DNA of 64,000 bases from Lentzea nigeriaca (GTDB lineage: Bacteria; Actinomycetota; Actinomycetes; Mycobacteriales; Pseudonocardiaceae). Position 1 is the stretch's first letter. Every line of letters begins with the position of its first letter. Below the pieces are notes generated by a model. That model was not told the origin of the DNA. It ran no database searches and saw nothing but the letters and a program-made list of their open reading frames with translations. Below, in pieces: positions 1 through 7,930 of this stretch. The DNA is taken from the NCBI RefSeq assembly GCF_016907955.1, contig NZ_JAFBCX010000003.1, positions 62,001 to 126,000 on the forward strand. The letters are read 5' to 3'. A program made the translations under genes and the position numbers.

Positions 1-299
1 CTGGCGGTGGTGAGCGCGGTCAACCCGGAGGCGCACAGGCGGTTGACGGTGAAGCCCGGCACGGTGTCCGGCAGCCCGGCGAGCAGGCCGGCCATGCGGG
101 CGACGTTGCGGTTGTCCTCCCCCGCCTGGTTCGCCGCACCGAGGACGATCTCGTCCACGTCGGCCGGGTCGATGCCCGTGCGTTCGACGACCGCGCGCAC
201 GACGAGCGCCGCGAGGTCGTCCGGGCGGATCTTGGCGAGGGCGCCGCCGTACCGTCCGATCGGCGTGCGGACGCCGTCGAGAACGAATGCCTCGTGCAA
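1..299 (-). CDS. Acetyl-CoA/3-oxoadipyl-CoA thiolase, N-terminal part (cut by window edge)
   Basis: The first ~99 residues of a thiolase are visible; the rest lies left of the window. The translation reads HEAFVLDGVRTPIGRYGG at the start and VNRLCASGL near residue 90, where the Cys is the acyl-accepting nucleophile of the thiolase family. The chosen start is TTG at 299, because AAGGAG sits five bases upstream and no ATG or GTG fits. It follows paaE by 16 bp on the same strand, so it is probably the last or a late gene of the phenylacetate operon. There it would act as the 3-oxoadipyl-CoA/3-oxo-5,6-dehydrosuberyl-CoA thiolase (PaaJ/PcaF role). The substrate is inferred from context; a general beta-ketothiolase is possible. 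Confidence 0.85.
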   Translation of the reverse strand, partial: MHEAFVLDGVRTPIGRYGGALAKIRPDDLAALVVRAVVERTGIDPADVDEIVLGAANQAGEDNRNVARMAGLLAGLPDTVPGFTVNRLCASGLTALTTA

Positions 300-315
300 C
301 AGTGCTCCTTGATTC

Positions 316-1365
316 TCAGGCGTCGAAGTCGACGGTCACGGTGCCGCTGATGGGGAACGTCTGGCAGGTCAGCACGAAGTCGCGGGCGACCTCGTCGGGT
401 TCGAGCGCGTAGTTGCGGACCATGTCGGCCTTGCCGTCGCGGATCCGCGCCCGGCACGTCCCGCACACGCCGCCCTTGCAGGCGAACGGCACATCGCCGC
501 GCACCTGCTGGGCGGAGTCGAGGATCGTGCGGTCGCGGCGCATCGGCGTGACGGTCGTCCGGCCGTCCAGCACGACGGTGACCTCGCTGGTGTCGCCCTC
601 GACGACGTTCTCGACGTGCCGGAGCCGCGGCGGCGGCTCGTCGACGTAGAAGAGCTCGAAGTGGACTTTCTCCGACGGAACTCCCAGCGAGGCAAGCACT
701 TCGCGGGCTTCGGTGAGCATCTCGAACGGCCCGCACAGCCACACGTGGTCCATCTCCGCGACGGGCACGAGCCGGGTGAGCAGCTGCCGCATCCGGTCGG
801 CGTCGAGCCTGCCGGAGAACAGCTCGACGTCCCGGGGCTCGCGGGACAACACGTGCACGAGGTCGAACCGGGTGTTGTGCGCGTTCTTCAGGTCGGCCAG
901 CTCTTCCGCGAACATCACCGTGTTGGTGGTCCGGTTGCCGTAGAGCAACGTCACGCGCGCGTCCGGGTTGCCCAGAACGGTCGAAGCGATCGAGAGCATC
1001 GGCGTGATGCCCGAGCCCGCCGCTATGCACAGGTGACGACCGCCCTCGGCCGGGTCGGCGCGGAAGCTGCCGGACGGCGCCTGCACCTCCAGGGAGTCCC
1101 CTGGCCGGACGTCGCGCACCAGCCAGCTGGAGAACAGACCGCCGGGGATCTCCCGCACGCCGATCCGCGGAGACGAGCCGACCGGCGCACAGATCGAGTA
1201 GGTCCTGCGGTGCTCGACGCCGTCCACGACCCGGCGCAACGTGAGCGACTGCCCGGCCGCGAACGAGAACACCTCGCGCAGGTCGTCCGGCACGGCGAAG
1301 GTGATCGCCGCGGCGTCGTCGGTGACCCGGTCGACCGCGGACACGGCCAGCGGGTGGAACGCCAT
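316..1365 (-). CDS. paaE: Phenylacetyl-CoA epoxidase reductase subunit PaaE
   Basis: 349 aa, normal for PaaE. The N-terminal half is a ferredoxin-NADP reductase fold: the FAD-binding RTYSICA is at residues 54-60 and the nucleotide-binding AAGSGITPM at 115-123. The C-terminal end is a plant-type 2Fe-2S domain with CKGGVCGTC (Cys296, 301, 304) and a fourth ligand at Cys334 (LTCQ). In the family it passes electrons from NADPH to the PaaABC oxygenase that makes 1,2-epoxyphenylacetyl-CoA. One base separates it from paaD. The order paaA-B-C-D-E is the canonical operon order. Identity is well supported. Confidence 0.95.
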   Translation of the reverse strand: MAFHPLAVSAVDRVTDDAAAITFAVPDDLREVFSFAAGQSLTLRRVVDGVEHRRTYSICAPVGSSPRIGVREIPGGLFSSWLVRDVRPGDSLEVQAPSGSFRADPAEGGRHLCIAAGSGITPMLSIASTVLGNPDARVTLLYGNRTTNTVMFAEELADLKNAHNTRFDLVHVLSREPRDVELFSGRLDADRMRQLLTRLVPVAEMDHVWLCGPFEMLTEAREVLASLGVPSEKVHFELFYVDEPPPRLRHVENVVEGDTSEVTVVLDGRTTVTPMRRDRTILDSAQQVRGDVPFACKGGVCGTCRARIRDGKADMVRNYALEPDEVARDFVLTCQTFPISGTVTVDFDA

Positions 1366-1366
1366 G

Positions 1367-1867
1367 TCAGATCTCCTTCACGTGGTCGAACGGCTCCAGG
1401 CACGCGCGGCACCGGTACAGGGCCTTGCACGCGGTCGAACCGAACTCCGAGGTGAGCTCGACGTCCCCGGAATCGCAACGGGGACAACGATTCGCGCGCC
1501 TGACCGGCCCCAGCGAGAGCGGCACCGGACCATCGCGCCGCGGTGCGGACCCTGGCGGTGAGATGCCGGCGCCGGCGAGGGCCGCCCTCCCCGCGGGCGT
1601 GATCCAGTCGGTCGTCCAGGCAGGCCGCAGCGCGATCTTGACCTCGACGTCCGCGAAGCCCTCGGAGCGCAACGTTCGCACGAGGTCGTCGCGCATCGTC
1701 GCCATCGCCGGGCAGCCGGAGTAGGTGGGCGTGATCGACACGACGACCCCGCCCAGCGCCGAGACCTCGACGTCGCGCAGCACACCGAGGTCCGCCAGCG
1801 TCAGCATCGGCAGTTCCGGATCGACCACCGTGGCGGCCACGGCACGGGCACGTTCCAGCACTGTCAC
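1367..1867 (-). CDS. paaD: Phenylacetate degradation protein PaaD (Fe-S assembly factor)
   Basis: About 166 aa with an N-terminal MIP18/DUF59 fold (VDPELPMLTLADLGV motif) and a C-terminal zinc-ribbon-like Cys cluster (RCPRCDSGD, then CKALYRCRAC). PaaD is needed for a functional PaaABCE complex, probably by helping its iron centres form. An open frame extends further upstream inside paaC, but the GTG at 1867 overlaps the paaC stop as GTGA, matching the coupled starts elsewhere in the operon. A GTG three bases further upstream is equally possible. Confidence 0.9.
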   Translation of the reverse strand: MTVLERARAVAATVVDPELPMLTLADLGVLRDVEVSALGGVVVSITPTYSGCPAMATMRDDLVRTLRSEGFADVEVKIALRPAWTTDWITPAGRAALAGAGISPPGSAPRRDGPVPLSLGPVRRANRCPRCDSGDVELTSEFGSTACKALYRCRACLEPFDHVKEI

Positions 1868-2688
1868 CACAGTCCCTTCGGGTGTGCCCTGGCGACGCTC
1901 TGCATCTCCGCCAGCAAGTCGGTCAACGCCTCGGTGTGCACGCACTCGCGACCAAGACCACGAGCGGGTGTGACTTCGGGCCGGGACACGTCAGCGGCCG
2001 CGAACACCTGGTCCAGCACGACTTCAACGTCGGCGGGCGCGTCGAGCTCCGGCCAGAACGCCCACAGCCCGTCGAGGGCACCGAGCACCCGCCGGCGGGA
2101 CTCGGCGGTGCCACGCGCGAGCGTGACGAACCAGCGGGCCGCGAAGTCGCGGTGGTACGCGAGCTCCTTGCGGCCCTTCGCGGCGACGGCGGCGAGCACC
2201 GCGTCCGGGTGCGCCACCATCGACTCGAACTCCGCCAGCCGACAGATACTCAGCAGCAGCAACCGAGTGATCGTCTCGGCGAAGTCGCCGTTGGGCAGCT
2301 CGGCCATCGTCACGTTGCGGAACTCCGCCGGAGAGCGGAAGAACGCCAGGGCGTCCTCCGCGGGCACCGGTGAGTCGTCCGGCAACGCCGGCACCACGGA
2401 CGGGTCAGCGGCCGCGGCACGCGCCAGGAGCAACCGCGCCTGGCCGAGCAGGTCCAGCGCGACGTTCGCGAGCGCGATGTCCTCCTCGAGGTCCGGGGCA
2501 CGACTGCACCACTCCGAAAGCCGTTGGGAGAGCACGAGAGCGTCGTCGCCGAGCATCAGGCAGTACCGCGCGAGCGCCGCAGGATCGACACCGTCCGGCA
2601 CGGTCGTGTCCACGCCGGCCAGCGGGTCTTCGAAGTCGGTGCCGAACGCCCAGTGCGCGTCGTTCCCGAGCAGGTCGTCGCTGATCAT
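1864..2688 (-). CDS. paaC: Phenylacetyl-CoA epoxidase structural subunit PaaC
   Basis: 274 aa ferritin-like subunit. It shows the family pattern LMLGDDALVLSQRLSEWC near residue 50 and LANVALDLLGQARLLL around residues 75-90. PaaC pairs with PaaA in the (alpha-beta)2 oxygenase core but lacks a working diiron site; its role is structural and in CoA-substrate binding. The ATG lies 6 bp after the paaB stop, and the stop overlaps paaD. Length and neighbours agree with the canonical operon. Confidence 0.94.
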   Translation of the reverse strand: MISDDLLGNDAHWAFGTDFEDPLAGVDTTVPDGVDPAALARYCLMLGDDALVLSQRLSEWCSRAPDLEEDIALANVALDLLGQARLLLARAAAADPSVVPALPDDSPVPAEDALAFFRSPAEFRNVTMAELPNGDFAETITRLLLLSICRLAEFESMVAHPDAVLAAVAAKGRKELAYHRDFAARWFVTLARGTAESRRRVLGALDGLWAFWPELDAPADVEVVLDQVFAAADVSRPEVTPARGLGRECVHTEALTDLLAEMQSVARAHPKGLW

Positions 2689-2694
2689 CAGGCC

Positions 2695-2976
2695 TCACAT
2701 GTGGGGAACGTGCTCGGGGATGTCGTAGAACGTGGGGTGCCGGTAGACCTTGTCCCCGCTCGGCGCGAACATCGGGTCCTTCTCGTCGGGGCTGGACGCG
2801 GTGATCTCGCACGCGCGCACGACCCAGATGGACACGCCTTCGTTGCGCCGGGTGTAGACGTCCCGTGCGTGCATCAAGGCGAACCTGTCATCGGGTGCGT
2901 GCAGCGATCCGACGTGCACGTGGTTGAGGCCGCGCTTGCTGCGCAAGAACACCTCGTAGAGCGGCCATTCGCTCAT
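2695..2976 (-). CDS. paaB: Phenylacetyl-CoA epoxidase subunit PaaB
   Basis: 93 aa, the usual size. The protein begins [17 protein letters not shown] and contains [18 protein letters not shown], both typical of PaaB. PaaB binds the oxygenase core and bridges it to the reductase. An open reading frame extends far upstream, but the ATG at 2976 overlaps the paaA stop (ATGA), so this start is preferred. It is translationally coupled to paaA and followed by paaC. Confidence 0.95.
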   Translation of the reverse strand: MSEWPLYEVFLRSKRGLNHVHVGSLHAPDDRFALMHARDVYTRRNEGVSIWVVRACEITASSPDEKDPMFAPSGDKVYRHPTFYDIPEHVPHM

Positions 2977-3905
2977 CGCGCACCCTCCTCGGCGAACGCC
3001 ACCGCCGCGTCCCGCACCCAGGCGCCGTCCTCGTGGGCGCTGCGCCTGCGGTCGAGCCGCTCGGCGTTGCACGGCCCGTTTCCCTTGACCACGGCCCAGA
3101 ACTCGTGCCAGTCCGGCTCGCCGAAGTCGTGCGCCTGCCGCTCGGAGTTCCACCTCAGTTCCGGGTCGGGCAGCGTCACCCCGAGCGCACGGGCCTGTGG
3201 GACGGTCATGTCGACGAACTTCTGCCGCAGCTCGTCGTTGGTGTTGCGCTTGATGCCCCAGGCCATCGACTGCTCGGTGTTCGGCGAGGCGTCGTCGGGT
3301 GGACCGAACATCATCAACGCGGGCCACCAGAACCGGTCGACGGACTCCTGCACCATCGCCCGCTGCTCGTCCGTGCCACGCATCATCGTCATCAGCAGCT
3401 CGTAGCCCTGCCGCTGGTGGAACGACTCCTCCTTGCAGATGCGGATCATCGCCCGGCCGTAGGGGCCGAAGGAGGTGCGGCACAACGGCACCTGGTTGCA
3501 GATCGCGGCACCGTCCACGAGCCAGCCGATCGTGCCGACGTCGGCGTAGGACGGCGTCGGGTAGTTGAAGATCGACGAGTACTTCTGCTTGCCGCTCAAC
3601 AGCTTCTCGGTCAACTCGCGTCGCGAGGTGCCGAGCGTCTCGCACGCGGAGTACAGGTAGAGCCCGTGCCCCGCCTCGTCCTGCACCTTGGCGAGCAGGA
3701 TCGCCTTGCGCCGCAACGAGGGCGCCCGCGAGATCCAGTCGCCCTCCGGCTGCATGCCGATGATCTCGGAGTGCGCGTGCTGCGCGATCTGCCGGATCAG
3801 CGTTTTGCGGTAGGCCTCGGGCATCCAGTCTCGTGGCTCGACCCGGTCGCCCCGCGCGACGGTCGCCTCGAAGTGCCCCGCGAGCTCCGTTTCCGTGACG
3901 GTCAT
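2973..3905 (-). CDS. paaA: Phenylacetyl-CoA 1,2-epoxidase catalytic subunit PaaA
   Basis: 310 aa, the typical length. It carries the two carboxylate/His diiron motifs: [13 protein letters not shown] near residue 46, [12 protein letters not shown] (ExxH at 77-80), and [13 protein letters not shown] in the second helix pair. PaaA is the di-iron oxygenase that epoxidises the ring of phenylacetyl-CoA using O2 and electrons from PaaE. It is the first gene of the minus-strand operon and diverges from paaZ across an 81 bp gap with a TetR-like palindrome. Catabolite-induced derepression by a PaaR-type TetR is likely by family knowledge. Confidence 0.96.
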   Translation of the reverse strand: MTVTETELAGHFEATVARGDRVEPRDWMPEAYRKTLIRQIAQHAHSEIIGMQPEGDWISRAPSLRRKAILLAKVQDEAGHGLYLYSACETLGTSRRELTEKLLSGKQKYSSIFNYPTPSYADVGTIGWLVDGAAICNQVPLCRTSFGPYGRAMIRICKEESFHQRQGYELLMTMMRGTDEQRAMVQESVDRFWWPALMMFGPPDDASPNTEQSMAWGIKRNTNDELRQKFVDMTVPQARALGVTLPDPELRWNSERQAHDFGEPDWHEFWAVVKGNGPCNAERLDRRRSAHEDGAWVRDAAVAFAEEGAR

Positions 3906-3926
3906 CGCGCCTCTCTCGATTTACTG

Positions 3927-3940
3927 ACCGAACGTTCTGT
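3927..3940. promoter_or_regulatory. TetR-type operator between paaA and paaZ (probable PaaR site)
   Basis: ACCGAACGTTCTGT is an inverted repeat around GAACGTTC with one mismatched pair. It is in the only 81 bp shared by the two divergent paa promoters. The ACCGAACGTTCGGT-like shape matches sites described for TetR regulators of phenylacetate genes. Which protein binds is inferred, because the only local paaR is truncated. Confidence 0.6.
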
Positions 3941-3986
3941 ATTACCGTGACACACGGAGCACGGCCTTCGCAAGGGAGAGGAATCT

Positions 3987-6020
3987 GTGACAGTGACTGC
4001 ACTTCTGGAGAGTTACGCCTCGGGCCGATGGTTCCGCGCACAGGCCGACGGTGAACCACTGCTCGACGCGGCGACCGGTGAAGAGGTCGCACGCATGTCC
4101 AGCCAGGGCTTGGATCTGAGCGCGATGGTCGAGCACGCCAAGCGCGTCGGCGGCCCGGCGATCCGCGAGCTGACGTTCCACGAGCGCGCCGCGCTGATCA
4201 AGGAACTGGCCAAGCACCTCAGCGCACACAAGGGCGGCCTGTACGAGCTGTCGTTCCGCACCGGCGCCACCCAGCGCGACTCGCTCGTCGACATCGACGG
4301 CGGGGTCGGCACGCTGTTCAGCTTCGCAAGCAAGGGAGTGCGCGAGCTGCCGAACGACACGGTCGTGCTGGACGGCGGTCTCGAGCGCCTCGGCCGCGAG
4401 GGCACGTTCCTCGGCCAGCACCTCTACACCTCGCGCCCCGGTGTCGCGGTGCAGATCAACGCCTTCAACTTCCCCGTGTGGGGCATGCTCGAGAAGCTCG
4501 CGCCGGCGTTCCTGGCCGGGTTGCCGAGCATCGTCAAACCCGCCAGCCAGGGCGCCTACCTCGCCGAAGCCGTCGTGCGTCAGATCATCGAGTCCGGGAT
4601 CCTGCCGGAAGGATCGCTGCAGTTGTTGTGCGGCAGCCCGCGCGGCCTGCTCGACGTGCTGGACGAGCAGGATTCCGTTGCCTTCACCGGATCCGCGCAC
4701 ACCGCCGGCATCCTGCGCAGCCACCCGAACGTGCAGCACGGCGGCGTTCGTCTTGGTGTGGAGGCCGATTCGCTCAACTGCTCGATCCTCGGGCCCGACG
4801 TGCGGGCAGGCGATCCCGAGTTCGACCTGTTCGTCAAGGGCGTCGTCACCGAGATGACGGTGAAGGCCGGCCAGAAGTGCACCGCGATCCGGCGGACGAT
4901 CGTGCCGGAGTCCATTGCGGACAGTGTGGTGGACGCGATCTCCGCGCGGCTGGCCAAGGTCACGGTGGGCAATCCAGCCGACGAGACCGTGCGGATGGGC
5001 GCGCTGGCGTCGCTCGACCAGCGGCAGGAGGTGCGCAAGGCGATCGAGTCGCTGCGCAACTCCGCCGAGATCGTGTTCGGTGATCCGGACGACGTGCAGC
5101 TGGTGGACGCCGACGCCGACCGTGGCGCCTTCCTCTCCCCCGTGCTGCTGCGCGCCCGCGCCGGTGCCGTCGAGCCGCACGACGTCGAGCCGTTCGGCCC
5201 GGTCAGCACCGTGCTCACCTATCGCACCACCGCCGAGGCGACCGAACTGGCGGCACGCGGCAAGGGCAGCCTCGTCGGCTCGCTCGTGACGCACGAGGCC
5301 GACGTCGCACGACAGGTGGTGCTGGGAGTGGCACCGTGGCACGGCCGGATCCTGGTGCTCGACCGCGACGACGCCGCCGAGTCGACCGGCCACGGGTCGC
5401 CGTTGCCGATGCTGGTGCACGGTGGACCTGGACGCGCCGGCGGCGGCGAGGAACTCGGCGGTGTGCGGGGCGTGCTGCACCACATGCAGCGCACCGCGGT
5501 GCAGGCGTCGCCGGACATGCTGACCGCGATCACCGGACGCTGGACGACCGGGTCTCGCCGCGTGGTCGACGAGGTGCACCCGTTCCGCAAGTCGTTGGCG
5601 GAGTTGAGGATCGGTGACACCGTCGAGTCGGCGACCAGGCAGGTGACCCTCGCTGACATCGACCACTTCGCCGAGTTCACCGGTGACACGTTCTACGCGC
5701 ACACCGATCCCGAAGCGGCGGCCGAGAACCCGTTGTTCGGCGGCATCGTGGCGCACGGCTACCTCGTGGTGTCGCTGGCGGCCGGGCTGTTCGTCGAGCC
5801 GAACCCCGGACCGGTGCTCGCCAACTTCGGTGTGGACCACCTGCGGTTCCTCACTCCGGTGAAGGCCGGCGACACGATCGCCGTGAAGCTGACGGTCAAG
5901 CAGATCACCCCGCGCACCAACGCCGAGTACGGCGAGGTGCGGTGGGACGCCGTCGTGACGAACCAGGACAACGACCCGGTCGCCACCTACGACGTCCTGA
6001 CGCTGGTCGCCAAGCGATAG
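3987..6020 (+). CDS. paaZ: Bifunctional ring-opening enzyme PaaZ (oxepin-CoA hydrolase / semialdehyde dehydrogenase)
   Basis: 677 aa fusion of an aldehyde dehydrogenase (about 1-520) and a MaoC/hot-dog hydratase (about 535-677). The ALDH general base is Glu259 (GVEADSLNCS) and the nucleophile Cys298 (KAGQKCTAIRR), close to E. coli PaaZ Glu256/Cys295. The hydratase dyad is Asp567 and His572 in GDTFYAHTD. The enzyme hydrolyses oxepin-CoA and oxidises the aldehyde to 3-oxo-5,6-dehydrosuberyl-CoA. GTG at 3987 follows a GGAGAGGAA-like site. It diverges from paaA and is followed by the truncated paaR. Confidence 0.95.
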   Translation: MTVTALLESYASGRWFRAQADGEPLLDAATGEEVARMSSQGLDLSAMVEHAKRVGGPAIRELTFHERAALIKELAKHLSAHKGGLYELSFRTGATQRDSLVDIDGGVGTLFSFASKGVRELPNDTVVLDGGLERLGREGTFLGQHLYTSRPGVAVQINAFNFPVWGMLEKLAPAFLAGLPSIVKPASQGAYLAEAVVRQIIESGILPEGSLQLLCGSPRGLLDVLDEQDSVAFTGSAHTAGILRSHPNVQHGGVRLGVEADSLNCSILGPDVRAGDPEFDLFVKGVVTEMTVKAGQKCTAIRRTIVPESIADSVVDAISARLAKVTVGNPADETVRMGALASLDQRQEVRKAIESLRNSAEIVFGDPDDVQLVDADADRGAFLSPVLLRARAGAVEPHDVEPFGPVSTVLTYRTTAEATELAARGKGSLVGSLVTHEADVARQVVLGVAPWHGRILVLDRDDAAESTGHGSPLPMLVHGGPGRAGGGEELGGVRGVLHHMQRTAVQASPDMLTAITGRWTTGSRRVVDEVHPFRKSLAELRIGDTVESATRQVTLADIDHFAEFTGDTFYAHTDPEAAAENPLFGGIVAHGYLVVSLAAGLFVEPNPGPVLANFGVDHLRFLTPVKAGDTIAVKLTVKQITPRTNAEYGEVRWDAVVTNQDNDPVATYDVLTLVAKR

Positions 6021-6026
6021 GGCAAC

Positions 6027-6083
6027 GCCTGCTCGCTGCCGGCCGATCACCCCGTGGGACGGTGAGCCGGTGAGCGAGCAGGC
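6027..6083 (+). promoter_or_regulatory. Hairpin after paaZ that covers the paaR start
   Basis: The left arm GCCTGCTCGCT (6027-6037) pairs exactly with AGCGAGCAGGC (6073-6083), and CCGG at 6039-6042 pairs with CCGG at 6067-6070. The structure starts 7 bp after the paaZ stop and includes the GTG start of paaR (6070). It could act as a terminator for paaZ or mask paaR translation. No T-tract is seen. Confidence 0.5.
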
Positions 6084-6363
6084 ACCGCGGCGCGGGAGGT
6101 CGACAGGGCCCCACGACCTCGAGCGGCTGCTGGAGGTCTCCGTGCGGGTGTTCACCGAATGCGGCCACGACGGCACGAGTTTGCAACACCTCACGCAGGC
6201 GTCGGGGTTGTCGCGTTCCTCGGTCTACCACCACATCGAGAGCAAAGAACAGCTGCTGCGGCTCGGCCTGGAACGCGCGCTGACAAACGATCAATCCGAG
6301 GGGCGATGGGAAACGCTCTCATGCCCCGCTCACAACAAGTTGGTTGTAGAAATGCGCCGATGA
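6070..6363 (+). pseudogene. Truncated TetR-family regulator (PaaR remnant, DNA-binding domain only)
   Basis: 97 codons from GTG 6070. Residues ~14-65 form a TetR helix-turn-helix (VFTECGHDGTSLQHLTQ, then GLSRSSVYHHIESKEQLL). TetR proteins run to about 190-200 residues with a ligand-binding C-terminal domain. Here that domain is absent: after ~residue 75 the translation loses family resemblance and runs into an inverted-repeat element starting near 6314. The position directly after paaZ suits the phenylacetate repressor. It may be dead, or it may still bind DNA without an effector response; TetR dimerisation normally needs the missing domain, so loss of function is more likely. Confidence 0.7.
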
Positions 6364-6422
6364 CATCGTTGTCAGATCACGTCGACTACCACCAACTCGA
6401 CCGTTCACCACCATGAGAGCGC
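6314..6422. repeat. Nested inverted repeat A (three-tier palindromic element)
   Basis: Three stacked arms share one centre. The outer arms are CGCTCTCATG (6314-6323) with CATGAGAGCG (6413-6422). The middle arms are AGTTGGTTGTAG (from 6339) with CTACCACCAACT (from 6386), with one mismatch. The inner arms are TGACA/TGTCA around TCGT (6361-6374). The spacers on both sides are nearly equal, so the whole 109 bp can fold as one long interrupted hairpin. It begins inside the tail of the broken paaR. Confidence 0.7.
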
Positions 6423-6492
6423 GTCCATCAGGGCTTGACAAACCGGCGCGGCCCGACCTCCGGCAGGCAGTCCCCTATTTGCCAACAAAGTC

Positions 6493-6627
6493 CTGCAAGT
6501 ACCACCAACTCTTGATCGAATCGTCCTCAACTACAGCCAACCTGTTCGCCTCCCGCCGAACTGCGGCGACCGGAAGCTGTTGGTCGTAGAAAAGTGCCTG
6601 TTGATGTTGAGTTGGTGGTACTTGCAG
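6493..6627. repeat. Nested inverted repeat B, related to A
   Basis: The outer arms are perfect 19-mers: CTGCAAGTACCACCAACTC (6493-6511) and GAGTTGGTGGTACTTGCAG (6609-6627). The inner arms are CTACAGCCAAC (from 6530) and GTTGGTCGTAG (from 6579), matching at 9 of 11 positions. The AGTTGGTNGTA core is shared with element A, so the two are related. The element ends 28 bp before the E2 stop codon. No transposase ORF lies between the elements. Confidence 0.7.
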
Positions 6628-6655
6628 ACGCCATCTGGGCCAGGCGACCACCTGC

Positions 6656-7930
6656 TTAAAGGTCCGCCATCGCCGACTTCGGCGCCTCCACGCAGTCCGC
6701 GACGAACCGGAGGAAGCCGCCCGCCGTGCCGCCGTCGCAGACGCGGTGGTCGAACACGAGCGACAGCTGCACGATCTGCCGCACCGCGATGTCTCCACCG
6801 ACCACCCAGGGCCGGGGCAGGATCCGGCCCATGCCGAGGATCGCGACCTCCGGGTGGTTGATGATCGCGGCGCTGCCGTCGACCCCAAGCACCCCGTAGT
6901 TGTTCAGGGTGAACGAACCCGAGGTCAGCTCGGCCGCAGTGGCGGTTCCCTCTCGCGCCGCGGCGGTGAGCCTGCGGATCTCGGCGTCGAGTCCGCGCAT
7001 GCTCAGGCGGTGCGCGTCCCTGATCGCCGGGACGACGAGCCCGCGGTCGGTCTGCGCGGCGAGGCCGAGGTTGACGCCGTCGAGGTGGGTGATCTCGCCG
7101 CGCTCGGTGTCGACCCGGGAGTTCAGCTCCGGGAAACGGGCGAGGCCCGCGACCACGAACCGGGCGATCATCGCGAGGATTCCCGGTGCCGCACCGGTTT
7201 CCTTCAGCTCGGCGCGAAGATCGAGCAGTGCCGTCGCATCGACGTCCACCCAGGTCGTCGCTTCGGGGATCTCGGTGCGGCTGCGGGTCAGCGTCGTCGT
7301 GACCGCCTTGCGCATGCCCGTCAGCGGCACTCGGGTGCGGATCGGCAGGCCGGTGCGCTGGTCCACGTCGCTCACGACCACGACAGGCTGCGGCACGGCG
7401 ACAGGCTCGGGTGCGGCAGCTGCTTCGACGTCGCGGCGCATGATCAGGCCATCGGGACCGGTGCCGGTCAACGTGGTCAGGTCGACGCCCTTGTCACGGG
7501 CGAGCCTGCGCACGATCGGCGACTGCACGGCGGGCCGTTCCCCGTTGCGGTTCTGCCTCGTGGGCGCGGAACGGGGAACGGCCCTTCTCCGGCGGCGGCG
7601 AGACGAGTCCGCCCCCGAAGTTCCGTAGCCGATCAGGACGTTGCCCGAACCGGCACGTTCTTCCTCCACATAGGACTCCGCGGCGGAAGTCCCCGCTTCG
7701 ACCGAGATCAACGGCGAACCGACCTGGAGGGTGGCGCCTTCCTCACCGTGCAGCTGTGCGATCACACCGCCGAACGGCGACGGCACCTCGACCATCGCCT
7801 TGGCCGTCTCGACCTCGGCGACGGGCTCGTCCACCGCGACGGGGTCACCGATCTTGACGAGCCACCGGATCAGCACGGCCTCGGTCAGTCCCTCACCGAG
7901 GTCGGGCAGGTCGAACACCTGGGTGCTCAC
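6656..7930 (-). CDS. bkdC: Branched-chain 2-oxoacid dehydrogenase E2 (dihydrolipoyl acyltransferase)
   Basis: 424 aa. The order is lipoyl domain (lipoylated Lys44 in ETAKAMVEV), proline/arginine-rich linker, E3-binding domain (SPIVRRLARDKGV, about 135-170) and acyltransferase core ending in DHRVCDGG (His395 and Asp399 form the HxxxDG active site). It transfers the branched acyl group from E1 to CoA. A longer open frame exists upstream, but GTG 7930 overlaps the E1beta stop (GTGA) and gives a proper lipoyl-domain start (STQVFDLPDLGEG). It is the third gene of the bkd operon; E3 is not in the window. Confidence 0.93.
   Translation of the reverse strand: MSTQVFDLPDLGEGLTEAVLIRWLVKIGDPVAVDEPVAEVETAKAMVEVPSPFGGVIAQLHGEEGATLQVGSPLISVEAGTSAAESYVEEERAGSGNVLIGYGTSGADSSRRRRRRAVPRSAPTRQNRNGERPAVQSPIVRRLARDKGVDLTTLTGTGPDGLIMRRDVEAAAAPEPVAVPQPVVVVSDVDQRTGLPIRTRVPLTGMRKAVTTTLTRSRTEIPEATTWVDVDATALLDLRAELKETGAAPGILAMIARFVVAGLARFPELNSRVDTERGEITHLDGVNLGLAAQTDRGLVVPAIRDAHRLSMRGLDAEIRRLTAAAREGTATAAELTSGSFTLNNYGVLGVDGSAAIINHPEVAILGMGRILPRPWVVGGDIAVRQIVQLSLVFDHRVCDGGTAGGFLRFVADCVEAPKSAMADL

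Noticed and set aside
6314..6627. Retron RNA or integron attC sites
   Set aside because: There is no reverse transcriptase or integrase, and the GTTGGT repeats do not fit the GTTRRRY core of attC.
6475..6888. Minus-strand frame through inverted repeat B into the E2 gene
   Set aside because: It is out of frame with E2 over its coding part, and the tail simply translates the repeat.
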